A stretch of DNA of 64,000 nucleotides, taken from Clostridium ihumii AP5. GTDB taxonomy: Bacteria; Bacillota; Clostridia; Clostridiales; Clostridiaceae. The stretch is from positions 62,001 through 126,000 of the forward strand of contig NZ_CCAT010000004.1 of assembly GCF_000612845.1 (NCBI RefSeq), given 5' to 3'. The notes below the pieces were generated by a model, which made no database searches, was not told the DNA's origin, and was given only the letters and a program-made list of their open reading frames with translations. Numbering within the stretch: position 1 is the first letter of the stretch; each line of letters opens with the position of its first letter. Of this stretch, positions 48,811-56,428 are shown piece after piece. The position numbers were made by a program, and so were the translations under genes.

Positions 48811-49101
48811 ATGAATATATCATTTGATGAAAAAACTAAAAATGCTCTATTAAACAAAATTGAAGATAATAAATCTTTTAGACTAATGATTAAAGGTTTT
48901 GGTTGAGGCGGCCCTACACTTGGTGCTGTTCTGGATGAACAAAATGAAGATGATATATCTGAAAATATTAATGGTGTTAAATTTATAGTTAATAAAGATG
49001 AATCATATATATTTGATGATTGTAAAATAGTATATAAAAAAACATTTTTTGGTGAAACATTTAATGTTATCTCAAACTCATTGCCTACCGTAAGTTGTTA
49101 A
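48811..49101 (+). CDS. HesB/IscA-like selenoprotein with in-frame UGA
   Basis: A 96-residue frame broken only by TGA at 48904-48906 (codon 32). Read as selenocysteine it gives RLMIKGFGUGGPTLGAVLDE, the signature of HesB-like proteins whose usual form has Cys at this place. ATG 48811 follows AGGAGG, and a perfect terminator follows the TAA, so the unit is intact on both sides of the TGA. The bases just after TGA form a GC-rich hairpin as expected for a bacterial SECIS. The C-terminus ends in PTVSC, a possible second redox Cys. The function of HesB-like selenoproteins is not settled; redox or Fe-S roles are suggested by the fold. No sel genes are in the window. Confidence 0.9.
48904..48930 (+). 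promoter_or_regulatory. bSECIS-like hairpin after the UGA codon
   Basis: Immediately after TGA, GGCGGC (48907-48912) can pair with GCTGTT (48925-48930, three G-U pairs), and CC (48913-48914) with GG (48922-48923), with a bulged T and loop TACACTT. The run GGCGGCCC is far more GC-rich than the surroundings. The location within about 25 bases of UGA fits a SelB-binding element. Confidence 0.7.
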
Positions 49102-49105
49102 TGGC

Positions 49106-49142
49106 AAATACACTCTAATTTAAGAATTAGAGTGTATTTTTT
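49106..49142. terminator. Bidirectional terminator after the selenoprotein gene
   Basis: A perfect 15-bp stem (49106-49120 with 49125-49139), loop TAAG, then T6. It separates the gene from the convergent DUF1836 gene. Confidence 0.85.
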
Positions 49143-49168
49143 ATTAACTTCTAAATTTTATTTACTTT

Positions 49169-49807
49169 TTAATCTGTATACTCATTTACTATTCTTCTTA
49201 TTAATTTTTTTATAGAGCTTGCTTCTGCAACCAATGTCATAACAACTAAAAAGATGATTATCCTTTCATATTCGTCTTCTTTAAATTCCTGATCTTTAAA
49301 GTATGATGATATTTTAATTTTATCATCAATTTTTTCATTGATTAATAAGTTACTTAAACTGTCCTTTTGCATATCAGAAAACACTTTATAAGTATCTTCC
49401 CATGATAATATATCATCTTCTCTATTATTAATTTCGTTAAATGCAAGTCTAAATACTTTTCTTATTTCTTCTGTACTTAAAATAGGTCTCATATAGCTCA
49501 ATAAAACTAGTTGAACTATATGCAATTTAGTATAGCCTCTTTTTTTTCCATCTTCCGGCTTTGATATTACTTCACTCTTAATATAATTTTGTAAAATATT
49601 ATTTGTAAAGTTGTCATCATCAAATTTATCATTTAAATAATCTTTTACTTGGGACAAGAATAAATCATACTGTGGTAACTCTTCATATAATATTATATTT
49701 TTATCTGATACTTCTTCTGCAAGTTTTGAAATTTTTTTCAAAACCTCATCTATAATTTTTATATCAACTTCAGCTTTACTTTTTTCATTATCTAGTTCTT
49801 TATTCAA
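49169..49807 (-). CDS. DUF1836 protein, helix-turn-helix type
   Basis: A helical, soluble protein of 212 aa. The conserved part (LHIVQLVLLSYMRPILSTEE and the preceding GYTKLHI) is typical of DUF1836, a family often annotated as BS_ykrK-like with a MerR/HTH-like fold. The regulatory target is unknown. The start is TTG at 49807 after GAGGTGA. Single gene. Confidence 0.82.
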   Translation of the reverse strand: MNKELDNEKSKAEVDIKIIDEVLKKISKLAEEVSDKNIILYEELPQYDLFLSQVKDYLNDKFDDDNFTNNILQNYIKSEVISKPEDGKKRGYTKLHIVQLVLLSYMRPILSTEEIRKVFRLAFNEINNREDDILSWEDTYKVFSDMQKDSLSNLLINEKIDDKIKISSYFKDQEFKEDEYERIIIFLVVMTLVAEASSIKKLIRRIVNEYTD

Positions 49808-50110
49808 TTTATCACCTCATATCTTATAATAAAATGACTTAATTTAGAATTTATATTATAGAATATATCCATATTATCTTAATTAGGATGTGTTTATTTT
49901 TTCTTAAGTACATAATTTTCACATTAATCATATTATAAGTTATAATTAAACTTATTACAAATTATTTTTAACCATTATAATATGTATTTAATGGAATATA
50001 ATATCTTTTTTTACATTTATATTGTTACAATTTACTACAAAAAGAATTTTAGGAAATAAAATATTTCATATTGATTTTTTTTACGTATCACTAATTCTAT
50101 TTTAACTAAG

Positions 50111-50251
50111 TTATCCACTTTAATAAACAATTTACTAACAAAATATGTTGATAAACTTCCTTTTATATAAGCCATTTATGAAATATTGCTATTTTGCATG
50201 TTGATAACTAAATAGACTTATCCACATTATTCACATATTGCCTGTTGATAA
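50111..50251. other. DnaA-box cluster 2
   Basis: TTATCCACT (50111-50119), TGTTGATAA (50146-50154, 50199-50207, 50243-50251) and the abutting pair TTATCCACA-TTATTCACA (50218-50235) give six boxes in 141 bases. A long, nearly pure A/T stretch follows at 50270-50660. This resembles a DnaA-box cluster or origin-like site. dnaA and dnaN are not in the window. Confidence 0.65.
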
Positions 50252-50561
50252 CTTGTTATATATTTGTGGAAATAAATGAATTTCATTTTAATTATTATTG
50301 TATAAATTTGTTGATATATATACTATTAAAAGATTATACGTCAAATATAATAATTCTGTATATTTTTTCTAATCTCAATTTATTACATTTTTTTCAAGTT
50401 ATATTTTTTTATCATTTCTTTACATATATATATTAAATACTATTATAGTTTTGTAATATTACATTATTTTATCCATAGTCTATTATATTACTTTATATTT
50501 TTTATAATAAATTCCATATTATTTTTTTCTAATTTTTCTTAATTTTTATTTTAAATTATTT

Positions 50562-50871
50562 TTCGACATTTTGTTTTATAATATACAAGTACTTACAATT
50601 ATTTTTTTTTTATATTTTTTTCTATTTTTTTATTATATTTCATGTGTAAAACAGTGTTTTTTTATTGATAACTGGCTATTTATATAGGGTTATCAGTATT
50701 GTAAATATATGTATTAGAGTTTCAAATATTATATTGACATTTATTCAATAAGGTAGTATATTAACTATAGATGGAAGTTAGTAGAAATTTTGTAACTTAA
50801 TAATAATATATTGTCGATAAATTTTTGCTAAATATACATAAAATTAAAGTAAAATCAGTTTTTTTGTCGAA
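50562..50871. promoter_or_regulatory. Spo0A boxes upstream of abrB
   Basis: TGTCGAA occurs at 50568-50562 (minus strand) and 50865-50871 (plus), and TGTCGAT at 50812-50818. They match the 0A box core TGNCGAA. In Bacillus, Spo0A-P represses abrB through sites close to and downstream of the promoter, as two of these are. Confidence 0.65.
50734..50762 (+). promoter_or_regulatory. abrB promoter
   Basis: TTGACA (50734-50739), a 17-base spacer and TATATT (50757-50762), giving a leader of about 130 bases. Confidence 0.75.
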
Positions 50872-50898
50872 TATTTTATGGTGGGAGGAATATATAAT

Positions 50899-51147
50899 AT
50901 GAAATCAACTGGAGTAGTAAGAAGAGTAGATGAATTAGGAAGAATAGTTATACCTGTGGAGTTAAGAAGAACTTTAAATATAGGTGAAAAAGACGCTTTA
51001 GAAATATATGTTGACGGAGAGCAAATAATATTAAAAAAATATGAGCCTGCTTGCATATTCTGTGGCGATGCTAGAGATGTTATAAACTATAAATCAAAAA
51101 ATATCTGTAAAAATTGTTTAAACACATTAAAAGCGGAAACATTATAA
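50899..51147 (+). CDS. abrB: Transition-state regulator AbrB
   Basis: A DNA-binding repressor of post-exponential genes. The N-terminal swapped-hairpin barrel (MKSTGVVRRVDELGRIVIPV) is conserved. The C-terminal part has CIFCGD and CKNC, the four-cysteine form common in clostridial AbrB/SpoVT-like proteins. 82 aa. ATG 50899 follows GGGAGGA; the frame's earlier in-frame codon at 50878 lies before this SD. Confidence 0.95.
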   Translation: MKSTGVVRRVDELGRIVIPVELRRTLNIGEKDALEIYVDGEQIILKKYEPACIFCGDARDVINYKSKNICKNCLNTLKAETL

Positions 51148-51160
51148 TATATATAAAGAA

Positions 51161-51198
51161 AAAGCAAACAATCTTTAAATTGTTTGCTTTTTTTTTGT
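51161..51198 (+). terminator. abrB terminator
   Basis: A perfect 12-bp stem AAAGCAAACAAT / ATTGTTTGCTTT (51161-51172 with 51179-51190) followed by T8. Confidence 0.88.
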
Positions 51199-51292
51199 TA
51201 ACAATTTTGTTACATGATTTGTAATAATTTTTTAACCTTCTTGACATATTTTATGTAGTAAACTATATACTATAGATGTAGTTAAAAAATAA

Positions 51293-51321
51293 AATAAGCC
51301 ATTGAAATCAATGACTTATTT
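51293..51321 (-). terminator. Terminator of the NlpC/P60 gene
   Basis: A 13-bp stem with one G-U pair (51293-51305 with 51308-51320); the minus strand continues TTATTTTTTAAC. Confidence 0.75.
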
Positions 51322-51331
51322 AATATAAAAA

Positions 51332-52492
51332 TTAATATATTATTCTTCTTCCACCTATAAAATCTGATCTAGTTAATGGAGATACTTTTATAGATTCACC
51401 TGATTGTGGTGAGTGTATATAGCTGTTACCACCAACATATATACCAACATGATCAGGACCACCACCAAAGAATACTAAATCTCCTGGTGCTAATTGACCT
51501 CTACTTACAGGTACACCTTGTCCTATTTGAGTGTATGTTGTTCTTGTTATATCATATCCAAATTGTCTATAAACGTATTGTGTAAATCCAGAACAATCAA
51601 ATCCTGCTGGAGTAGTTCCACCCCAAACATATGGAATTCCTATAAATTGATAAGCATAATCTACAATCGCTTGTCCTGTAGCACTTGCCGCTGGAGGTGC
51701 TATTGTGTTATTAGATCCACCGCCATTGCTTGAACCATTAGATGAAGATGATCCGCTACCACTAGTATAATCATCACCTCTTGATGGTCTTTCTTGTGCT
51801 GCAGCTGCTGCAGCTGCTTGTTCTGCTTCATATGAAGCCTTAGATGATTTTAATCCATCTAATTCAGCTGATAATTTTTGTTTTTCTTTATCTGCTGCTG
51901 CATATTTAGCTTTATAGTTTCCTTTTTCACTTTCTAATTTAGCCATTCTTGAATCATTATCTGACTTTAATCCTTGAAGCTCTTGCTTTTTAGATTCTAA
52001 TTTGTTCTTTTGTTCTTCTAATGATGTCTTTTTAGTTGTTAACTCTGTCATAAGTTGTTTGTCATAGCTTATGATTTGTTTTATATTCTCAAGTCTAGAA
52101 ACTAATTCTGAAAATCCATCAGAGTTAAGAATAACTTCTACATATGTGTCCATACCGTTCATATACATAGATCTCATTCTTTGTCTAAATAAATCTTCTT
52201 CATCCTTCATGTCATTTTCTGTTTTAACAACATTCTCAGATGTAGTTTTGATTTCGCCCTCTGTCTTTGTTATTTTATTGTTAGTTTCTTCTATTTCTAC
52301 CATTAAAGTTGATATATCGTTATCTAGTTTTTGAATTTCAGCATTTACTGCATCTAGTTTTTCTTGAGCACTTTTATATTCGTTTGCCTTTTGATTTATT
52401 TGTTCATCATAAGGACTCGCATTTACTGTAAAGCCCATGCTTGATGTTGCAATAACCATTGCTGTAGCTATCGCTACTATTTTTCTATTCAA
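51332..52492 (-). CDS. Secreted NlpC/P60 peptidoglycan endopeptidase with coiled coil
   Basis: Cuts peptide stems of the cell wall. A signal peptide (residues 1-25, cleavage after VNA) is followed by a long coiled coil (about 28-235) with heptads of Lys/Glu/Leu, a Gly/Ser/Asn linker (about 240-265) and a C-terminal NlpC/P60 domain. The catalytic Cys is in FDCSGFTQYVY (about residue 301) and the His in PDHVGIYVG. The layout is that of CwlO/PcsB-type enzymes controlled by FtsEX. TTG start after GGGGGAGGG. 386 aa. Confidence 0.92.
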   Translation of the reverse strand: MNRKIVAIATAMVIATSSMGFTVNASPYDEQINQKANEYKSAQEKLDAVNAEIQKLDNDISTLMVEIEETNNKITKTEGEIKTTSENVVKTENDMKDEEDLFRQRMRSMYMNGMDTYVEVILNSDGFSELVSRLENIKQIISYDKQLMTELTTKKTSLEEQKNKLESKKQELQGLKSDNDSRMAKLESEKGNYKAKYAAADKEKQKLSAELDGLKSSKASYEAEQAAAAAAAQERPSRGDDYTSGSGSSSSNGSSNGGGSNNTIAPPAASATGQAIVDYAYQFIGIPYVWGGTTPAGFDCSGFTQYVYRQFGYDITRTTYTQIGQGVPVSRGQLAPGDLVFFGGGPDHVGIYVGGNSYIHSPQSGESIKVSPLTRSDFIGGRRIIY

Positions 52493-52672
52493 ACTTAATC
52501 CCTCCCCCTTGAAATTTCTTTTTAATTATACCACTAAAGTATATATTAACTCAACATTTCTAAGTAGCTTTATTAAAATTTGTTACAAAAACTTTACTAA
52601 AATCATTAATTATATGGTATAATAAACCTCTTAAACATTTCTTTGGAACATTGTTTTACTTTATTTACTACT

Positions 52673-53515
52673 TTATATATCTATTGAATATTTATATATT
52701 TCAGATTTTGTCATTTTTCTATCCTTTGATACTTTTTTTATAGCATCTTTTTTTGTTAATCCTTCAGTTATATATTTTTTTATATGTTCTTCTATTGTTA
52801 AGTTAGACCACTTTTCCATTTCTTCTTCTTCTATAGCAGCCTCACTTTTTCCTTCTAATACTAAAACATATTCACCTCTTGGATTATTTTCAGAATAATA
52901 TTCAATTGCTTCGCTTAACTTTAACCTTATTATTTCTTCATGCAATTTTGTTAGTTCTCTACATATACTTATATTTCTCTCTCCAAACGATTCATATAAA
53001 AATTCTAATGTATTTTTTAATCTATGTGGTGCCTCATAAAATATTAAACTTTCTTTTCTCTCCAATAATTCCTCTATAACTGGTCTTCTTTCTTTGTTTT
53101 CTCTTGGTAAAAAACCTCTAAATATAAATTTAGTTGTATCAAGTCCAGAATATACAAGTGCAGTCGTTATTGCTGTTGCACCTGGCAACACTTCAAATGA
53201 TAAACCTTCTTCAATGCATTTTTTAACTATAACTGCTCCTGGGTCTGAAACACCTGGAGTTCCTGCATCACTTATAATAGCTATATTTTTATCTTCTTTT
53301 AATTCCTTTATTATATCTTCACTTTTACCATTTTCATTATGCTTATGATAACTTATCAATGTTTTTCTTATTGCAAAATGATTTAAAAGTTTTAAACTTT
53401 GTCTAGTATCTTCACATGCAATTATATCAACACTTTTTAATACTTCTAAAGCTCTCAGTGTTATATCCTTTAAGTTTCCTATTGGAGTAGGAACTAAATA
53501 TAATTTTCCACTCAC
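52673..53515 (-). CDS. rsmI: 16S rRNA (cytidine-1402 2'-O)-methyltransferase
   Basis: Methylates the ribose of C1402 with SAM. TP-methylase fold motifs: LVPTPIGNLKDITLR at the N-terminus, ISDAGTPGVSDPG (about residues 77-89) and FEVLPGATAITTALV. 280 aa. GTG start behind GGAGGG, 12 bases after trmN, so one operon. Confidence 0.95.
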   Translation of the reverse strand: MSGKLYLVPTPIGNLKDITLRALEVLKSVDIIACEDTRQSLKLLNHFAIRKTLISYHKHNENGKSEDIIKELKEDKNIAIISDAGTPGVSDPGAVIVKKCIEEGLSFEVLPGATAITTALVYSGLDTTKFIFRGFLPRENKERRPVIEELLERKESLIFYEAPHRLKNTLEFLYESFGERNISICRELTKLHEEIIRLKLSEAIEYYSENNPRGEYVLVLEGKSEAAIEEEEMEKWSNLTIEEHIKKYITEGLTKKDAIKKVSKDRKMTKSEIYKYSIDI

Positions 53516-53527
53516 TTAATCACCCTC

Positions 53528-54274
53528 CTACTTTATTTCATTTGAATTGTACATTTCTATAATTTCTTTTGAATAACTTCCATCTTCATTATGTATAACT
53601 AATGGATCTTCCCACTTCAAAAATCTTCCCCCATCTCTTTGACCTTCAATTAATACTATGTTAGGAGCTTTATTAGGCGTAGGATGAACTAATCTTATTC
53701 TTTTAGGCTCAACTTTATGTTTTCTCATAAGAGTCATTATATCAACTAATCTATCTGGTCTATGAACCATAAACATTCTTCCATTATCCTTTAATAACAT
53801 TCTTGATGCTATTATTACATCTTCTAAATTGCAACAAACTTCATGTCTTGCTATAGCCACTTTGTCACTTGGATTTACTATTCCTGAGTTACATAACTTA
53901 TATGGTGGATTTACTGTTATTACATCTGCTCTTTCTATGTTCTTTAAAAAGCTTTTATCTGTCAAATTCCCACGTTTAAATTCAACTCTATTTTCTAGTT
54001 TATTATACTTAACTGAACGTTTAGCCATTTCAACAAATTCATCTTGTATTTCTATACCTAAAATGCTTTTACACTCTGTTTTTCCTGCTAATATAAATGG
54101 AATTATTCCTGTTCCACTACATAAATCTATTACCCTAAAATTTCTTTTAACCTTAGAAAAATTAGCTAAAATTACTGCATCTACACCAAATCTAAATCCA
54201 TCTTTTTTCTGAATTACATGTATTCCATTAAGCTGTAAATCATCTAATGTTTCATTTGCTTTTATAATATCCAT
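53528..54274 (-). CDS. tRNA1(Val) (adenine-37 N6)-methyltransferase (TrmN/YabB)
   Basis: A class I SAM methyltransferase acting on A37 of tRNA-Val in characterised homologues. The SAM loop is VIDLCSGTGIIPF (about residues 50-62) and the catalytic NPPY motif is in ITVNPPYKL (about 120). About 248 aa. ATG 54274 follows GAGAGGAAA; an ATG six codons upstream has no SD. It is paired with rsmI as in the B. subtilis yabB-yabC region. Confidence 0.92.
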   Translation of the reverse strand: MDIIKANETLDDLQLNGIHVIQKKDGFRFGVDAVILANFSKVKRNFRVIDLCSGTGIIPFILAGKTECKSILGIEIQDEFVEMAKRSVKYNKLENRVEFKRGNLTDKSFLKNIERADVITVNPPYKLCNSGIVNPSDKVAIARHEVCCNLEDVIIASRMLLKDNGRMFMVHRPDRLVDIMTLMRKHKVEPKRIRLVHPTPNKAPNIVLIEGQRDGGRFLKWEDPLVIHNEDGSYSKEIIEMYNSNEIK

Positions 54275-54598
54275 ACTTTCCTCTCTTATCATTTAATGTT
54301 TGAACTATTACTTATTATATATTGAACCCATATAATCTACAATAATCTACTATTTTTATTTATATACAAAAAAAATGAACCTTTCGGTTCAAAATCGTGT
54401 AGGGGGGAGTAATGCTTCAAAATATCTTAAATATCCATAAAATTAATGTATAAAATTAATATTTCAAAGCTTTACTTGTAATACTTTCAGATTTTTTTCT
54501 AATATCACATTAGTATATTGCCCTAATCTATAATAAAATATACATATTGTTGATTTTTTATGAGATACTTTTTTATATTTTTTAAGGGAGGTTATTTT
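54275..54598. other. Gap between trmN and lrgA
   Basis: A divergent gap of about 320 bases. It contains the strong minus-strand terminator hairpin at 54367-54391 preceded by a C-rich stretch, treated as a candidate small RNA. The rest is AT-rich and shows nothing. Confidence 0.45.
54367..54480 (-). ncRNA. Candidate small RNA with C-rich loop
   Basis: The minus strand carries ACTCCCCCCTACACG (54411-54397 region), then hairpin TGAACC-GAAA-GGTTCA (54391-54376) and T8. A textbook terminator here, upstream of trmN and not after any gene, suggests a short transcript or an attenuated leader. The C-run could pair with ribosome sites. The 5' end is a guess and no promoter is clear. Confidence 0.35.
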
Positions 54599-54958
54599 TT
54601 GAAAATATTAAAGCAGATTTTTATTATACTTATAATCACCTTTTTAGGTGAACTTATATCTAAAACTTTATCTTTACCTATACCGGGTAACGTTTTAGGA
54701 ATGTTATTGCTTTTAATTGCATTATTAACTCGTGTAATTAAACCTGAACATATAGAAGAAGTTTCAAATTATTTACTTAATAACTTAGCATTTTTCTTTG
54801 TTCCTGCTAGTATTGGAATAATGGGGTGTGTTGATGTTCTAAAAGGTAATGTAACTAAACTGCTTATTATATGCTTTATTTCAACTTGTATAGTTTTAGT
54901 TGTTACCGCACATACTGTTCAATTTGTATCAAAACTTATGAATAAAAAACAAAGCTAG
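54599..54958 (+). CDS. lrgA: LrgA/CidA-family membrane protein
   Basis: A small holin-like membrane protein linked to murein hydrolase control or metabolite transport. Four hydrophobic segments in about 119 aa, with the family motifs LPIPGNVLGMLLL and FFVPASIGIM. The start is TTG at 54599, seven bases after AAGGGAGG. A more upstream ATG at 54560 lies before that SD and is rejected. It is immediately followed by lrgB. Confidence 0.9.
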   Translation: MKILKQIFIILIITFLGELISKTLSLPIPGNVLGMLLLLIALLTRVIKPEHIEEVSNYLLNNLAFFFVPASIGIMGCVDVLKGNVTKLLIICFISTCIVLVVTAHTVQFVSKLMNKKQS

Positions 54959-54969
54959 GAGTGATATGT

Positions 54970-55671
54970 ATGAAGGATTTACTTTCTTCCCCACTATTTG
55001 TTTTATTGTTAACTTTAGGGATGTACCTACTTTCTCAATATATACATAAAAAAACAAAAATAGTATGGTTAAATCCACTACTATTATCTATGATATTTAT
55101 AATTTTATCTTTAAATATACTTAATATTCCACTTGATAAATATAATGATGGCACTTATTTAATTTCGTTCTTTCTTACCCCATCAACTGTAATACTTGCA
55201 TTACCTCTTTATAAAAAGTTTGATCTATTAAAGAAAAATGCTATTCCTATAATAATTGGTATTACCGTTGGTAGTTTTGTTGGAATGTGCTCTATTTTAA
55301 TTTTATGCAAACTTTTCAATGTTGATTCTAATATAGCACTTTCATTAATACCTAAATCAGTTACAACTCCTATTGGTGTTGAAGTCGCAAAACAATTAGG
55401 TGGATTACCTCCTATAACTATTTCAGCTATTATTATAACTGGTATTATGGGTGCTATCTTCTCTCCTATCATATGCAAACTTTTCAAAATAGAACACAAT
55501 ATAGCTATAGGTGTTGCTATAGGAACCTCTTCTCATGCTTTAGGTACTACTAAAGCTTTAGAACTTGGTGAGACTGAAGGGGCTATGAGTAGCTTATCAA
55601 TAGGTGTTGCTGGACTTATAACAGTTTTATTAAGTCCATTAGTTGTAAAACTTTTTTCTATGTTACTGTAA
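54970..55671 (+). CDS. lrgB: LrgB/CidB-family membrane protein
   Basis: Partner of LrgA. Six or seven membrane helices in about 233 aa. Family motifs are SLIPKSVTTPIGVEVAKQLG and IGTSSHALGTTKAL. ATG 54970 follows TAGGAGTGA; the gap to lrgA is 11 bases, so the two are one operon. No LytSR regulator genes are adjacent. Confidence 0.93.
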   Translation: MKDLLSSPLFVLLLTLGMYLLSQYIHKKTKIVWLNPLLLSMIFIILSLNILNIPLDKYNDGTYLISFFLTPSTVILALPLYKKFDLLKKNAIPIIIGITVGSFVGMCSILILCKLFNVDSNIALSLIPKSVTTPIGVEVAKQLGGLPPITISAIIITGIMGAIFSPIICKLFKIEHNIAIGVAIGTSSHALGTTKALELGETEGAMSSLSIGVAGLITVLLSPLVVKLFSMLL

Positions 55672-55731
55672 TAACTTATAAAAACTTATAATATGAATAA
55701 AATATACTATAGTATTGGGAAGGTATATTTT

Positions 55732-56391
55732 ATGGAGATGATATTATACCCATTTAACAATATAGACTTTACTGAAAATACTTCTATACTTTTAGATGCA
55801 TCATATTTATTAAGTTTAGTTTATGATGATGATATAAAGCACTCTGAATGTATAGAAGTACTTCGTAAGCTTATGTTAAACAAATGCAAATTATATGTTA
55901 CTTCAATTATTTCATGTGAAGTTCTTAATCAAATTATGTACAAAGTATTTATATTAGATATGCAATATAGAATAAATAAAAATACTCCTTTTAACAGCAG
56001 AAATAATATAAAATCTTTGCTTGGTAGTTTTAATAAATATGATCGAAAAACTTTACGTGAAAAACGTGCAGATAAAGCTAGAGAAATTCCTTATAAACGT
56101 TATTTTGATAACTTATCTAAAAATGTTTTAAAAAAAGATTTATTATCTGTGTACTATAAAACTGCTGTTAACATGCATTCTCAGTTAGAACATACAATTA
56201 AATTTAATTACCTAGATTTGACTGAACATTGTATATCAAGAACAAAAGACTTTATGATTAAACATTTAATTTCAGTAAATGATGCTACTATTTTAGCTGT
56301 TGGTGAGTGTTACAATTTGAATTATTTACTAACTTTAGATAGTGATTTTTTATATGCTGAAAGCTGTAATATTGAAGTTCTAAAAATATAA
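55732..56391 (+). CDS. PIN-domain protein, putative ribonuclease, no antitoxin seen
   Basis: PIN-type acidic residues appear in order: LLDASYLLSLVYDDD near the N-terminus, SVNDATILAVGE (about residue 185) and LTLDSDF (about 205). The middle (about 80-160) is a basic, helical insertion not found in minimal VapC toxins. About 219 aa. ATG 55732 follows GGGAAGG. No small antitoxin gene lies upstream or downstream, so a toxin role is not supported. It may act on RNA in another context. Confidence 0.7.
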   Translation: MEMILYPFNNIDFTENTSILLDASYLLSLVYDDDIKHSECIEVLRKLMLNKCKLYVTSIISCEVLNQIMYKVFILDMQYRINKNTPFNSRNNIKSLLGSFNKYDRKTLREKRADKAREIPYKRYFDNLSKNVLKKDLLSVYYKTAVNMHSQLEHTIKFNYLDLTEHCISRTKDFMIKHLISVNDATILAVGECYNLNYLLTLDSDFLYAESCNIEVLKI

Positions 56392-56428
56392 AATCCTTAC
56401 TAGTAAAATGCTAGCAAGGATTTTTTTT
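56391..56428. terminator. Bidirectional terminator, PIN gene / LysM gene
   Basis: A 13-bp stem with one mismatch (56391-56403 with 56411-56423) and T8 on the plus side. Confidence 0.75.

Larger units (their letters stand above)
49808..50898. other. Long non-coding region before abrB
   Basis: About 1.1 kb without a supported gene. It holds DnaA-box cluster 2 (50111-50251), then about 400 bases of extreme AT content (50270-50660), then the abrB promoter and Spo0A boxes. The open frame at 50245-50436 has no ribosome site and a composition like random AT-rich DNA. Confidence 0.6.

Noticed and set aside
50245-50436. 63-codon plus-strand open frame before abrB
   Set aside because: No ribosome site, composition like random AT-rich DNA, and it overlaps the DnaA-box cluster.
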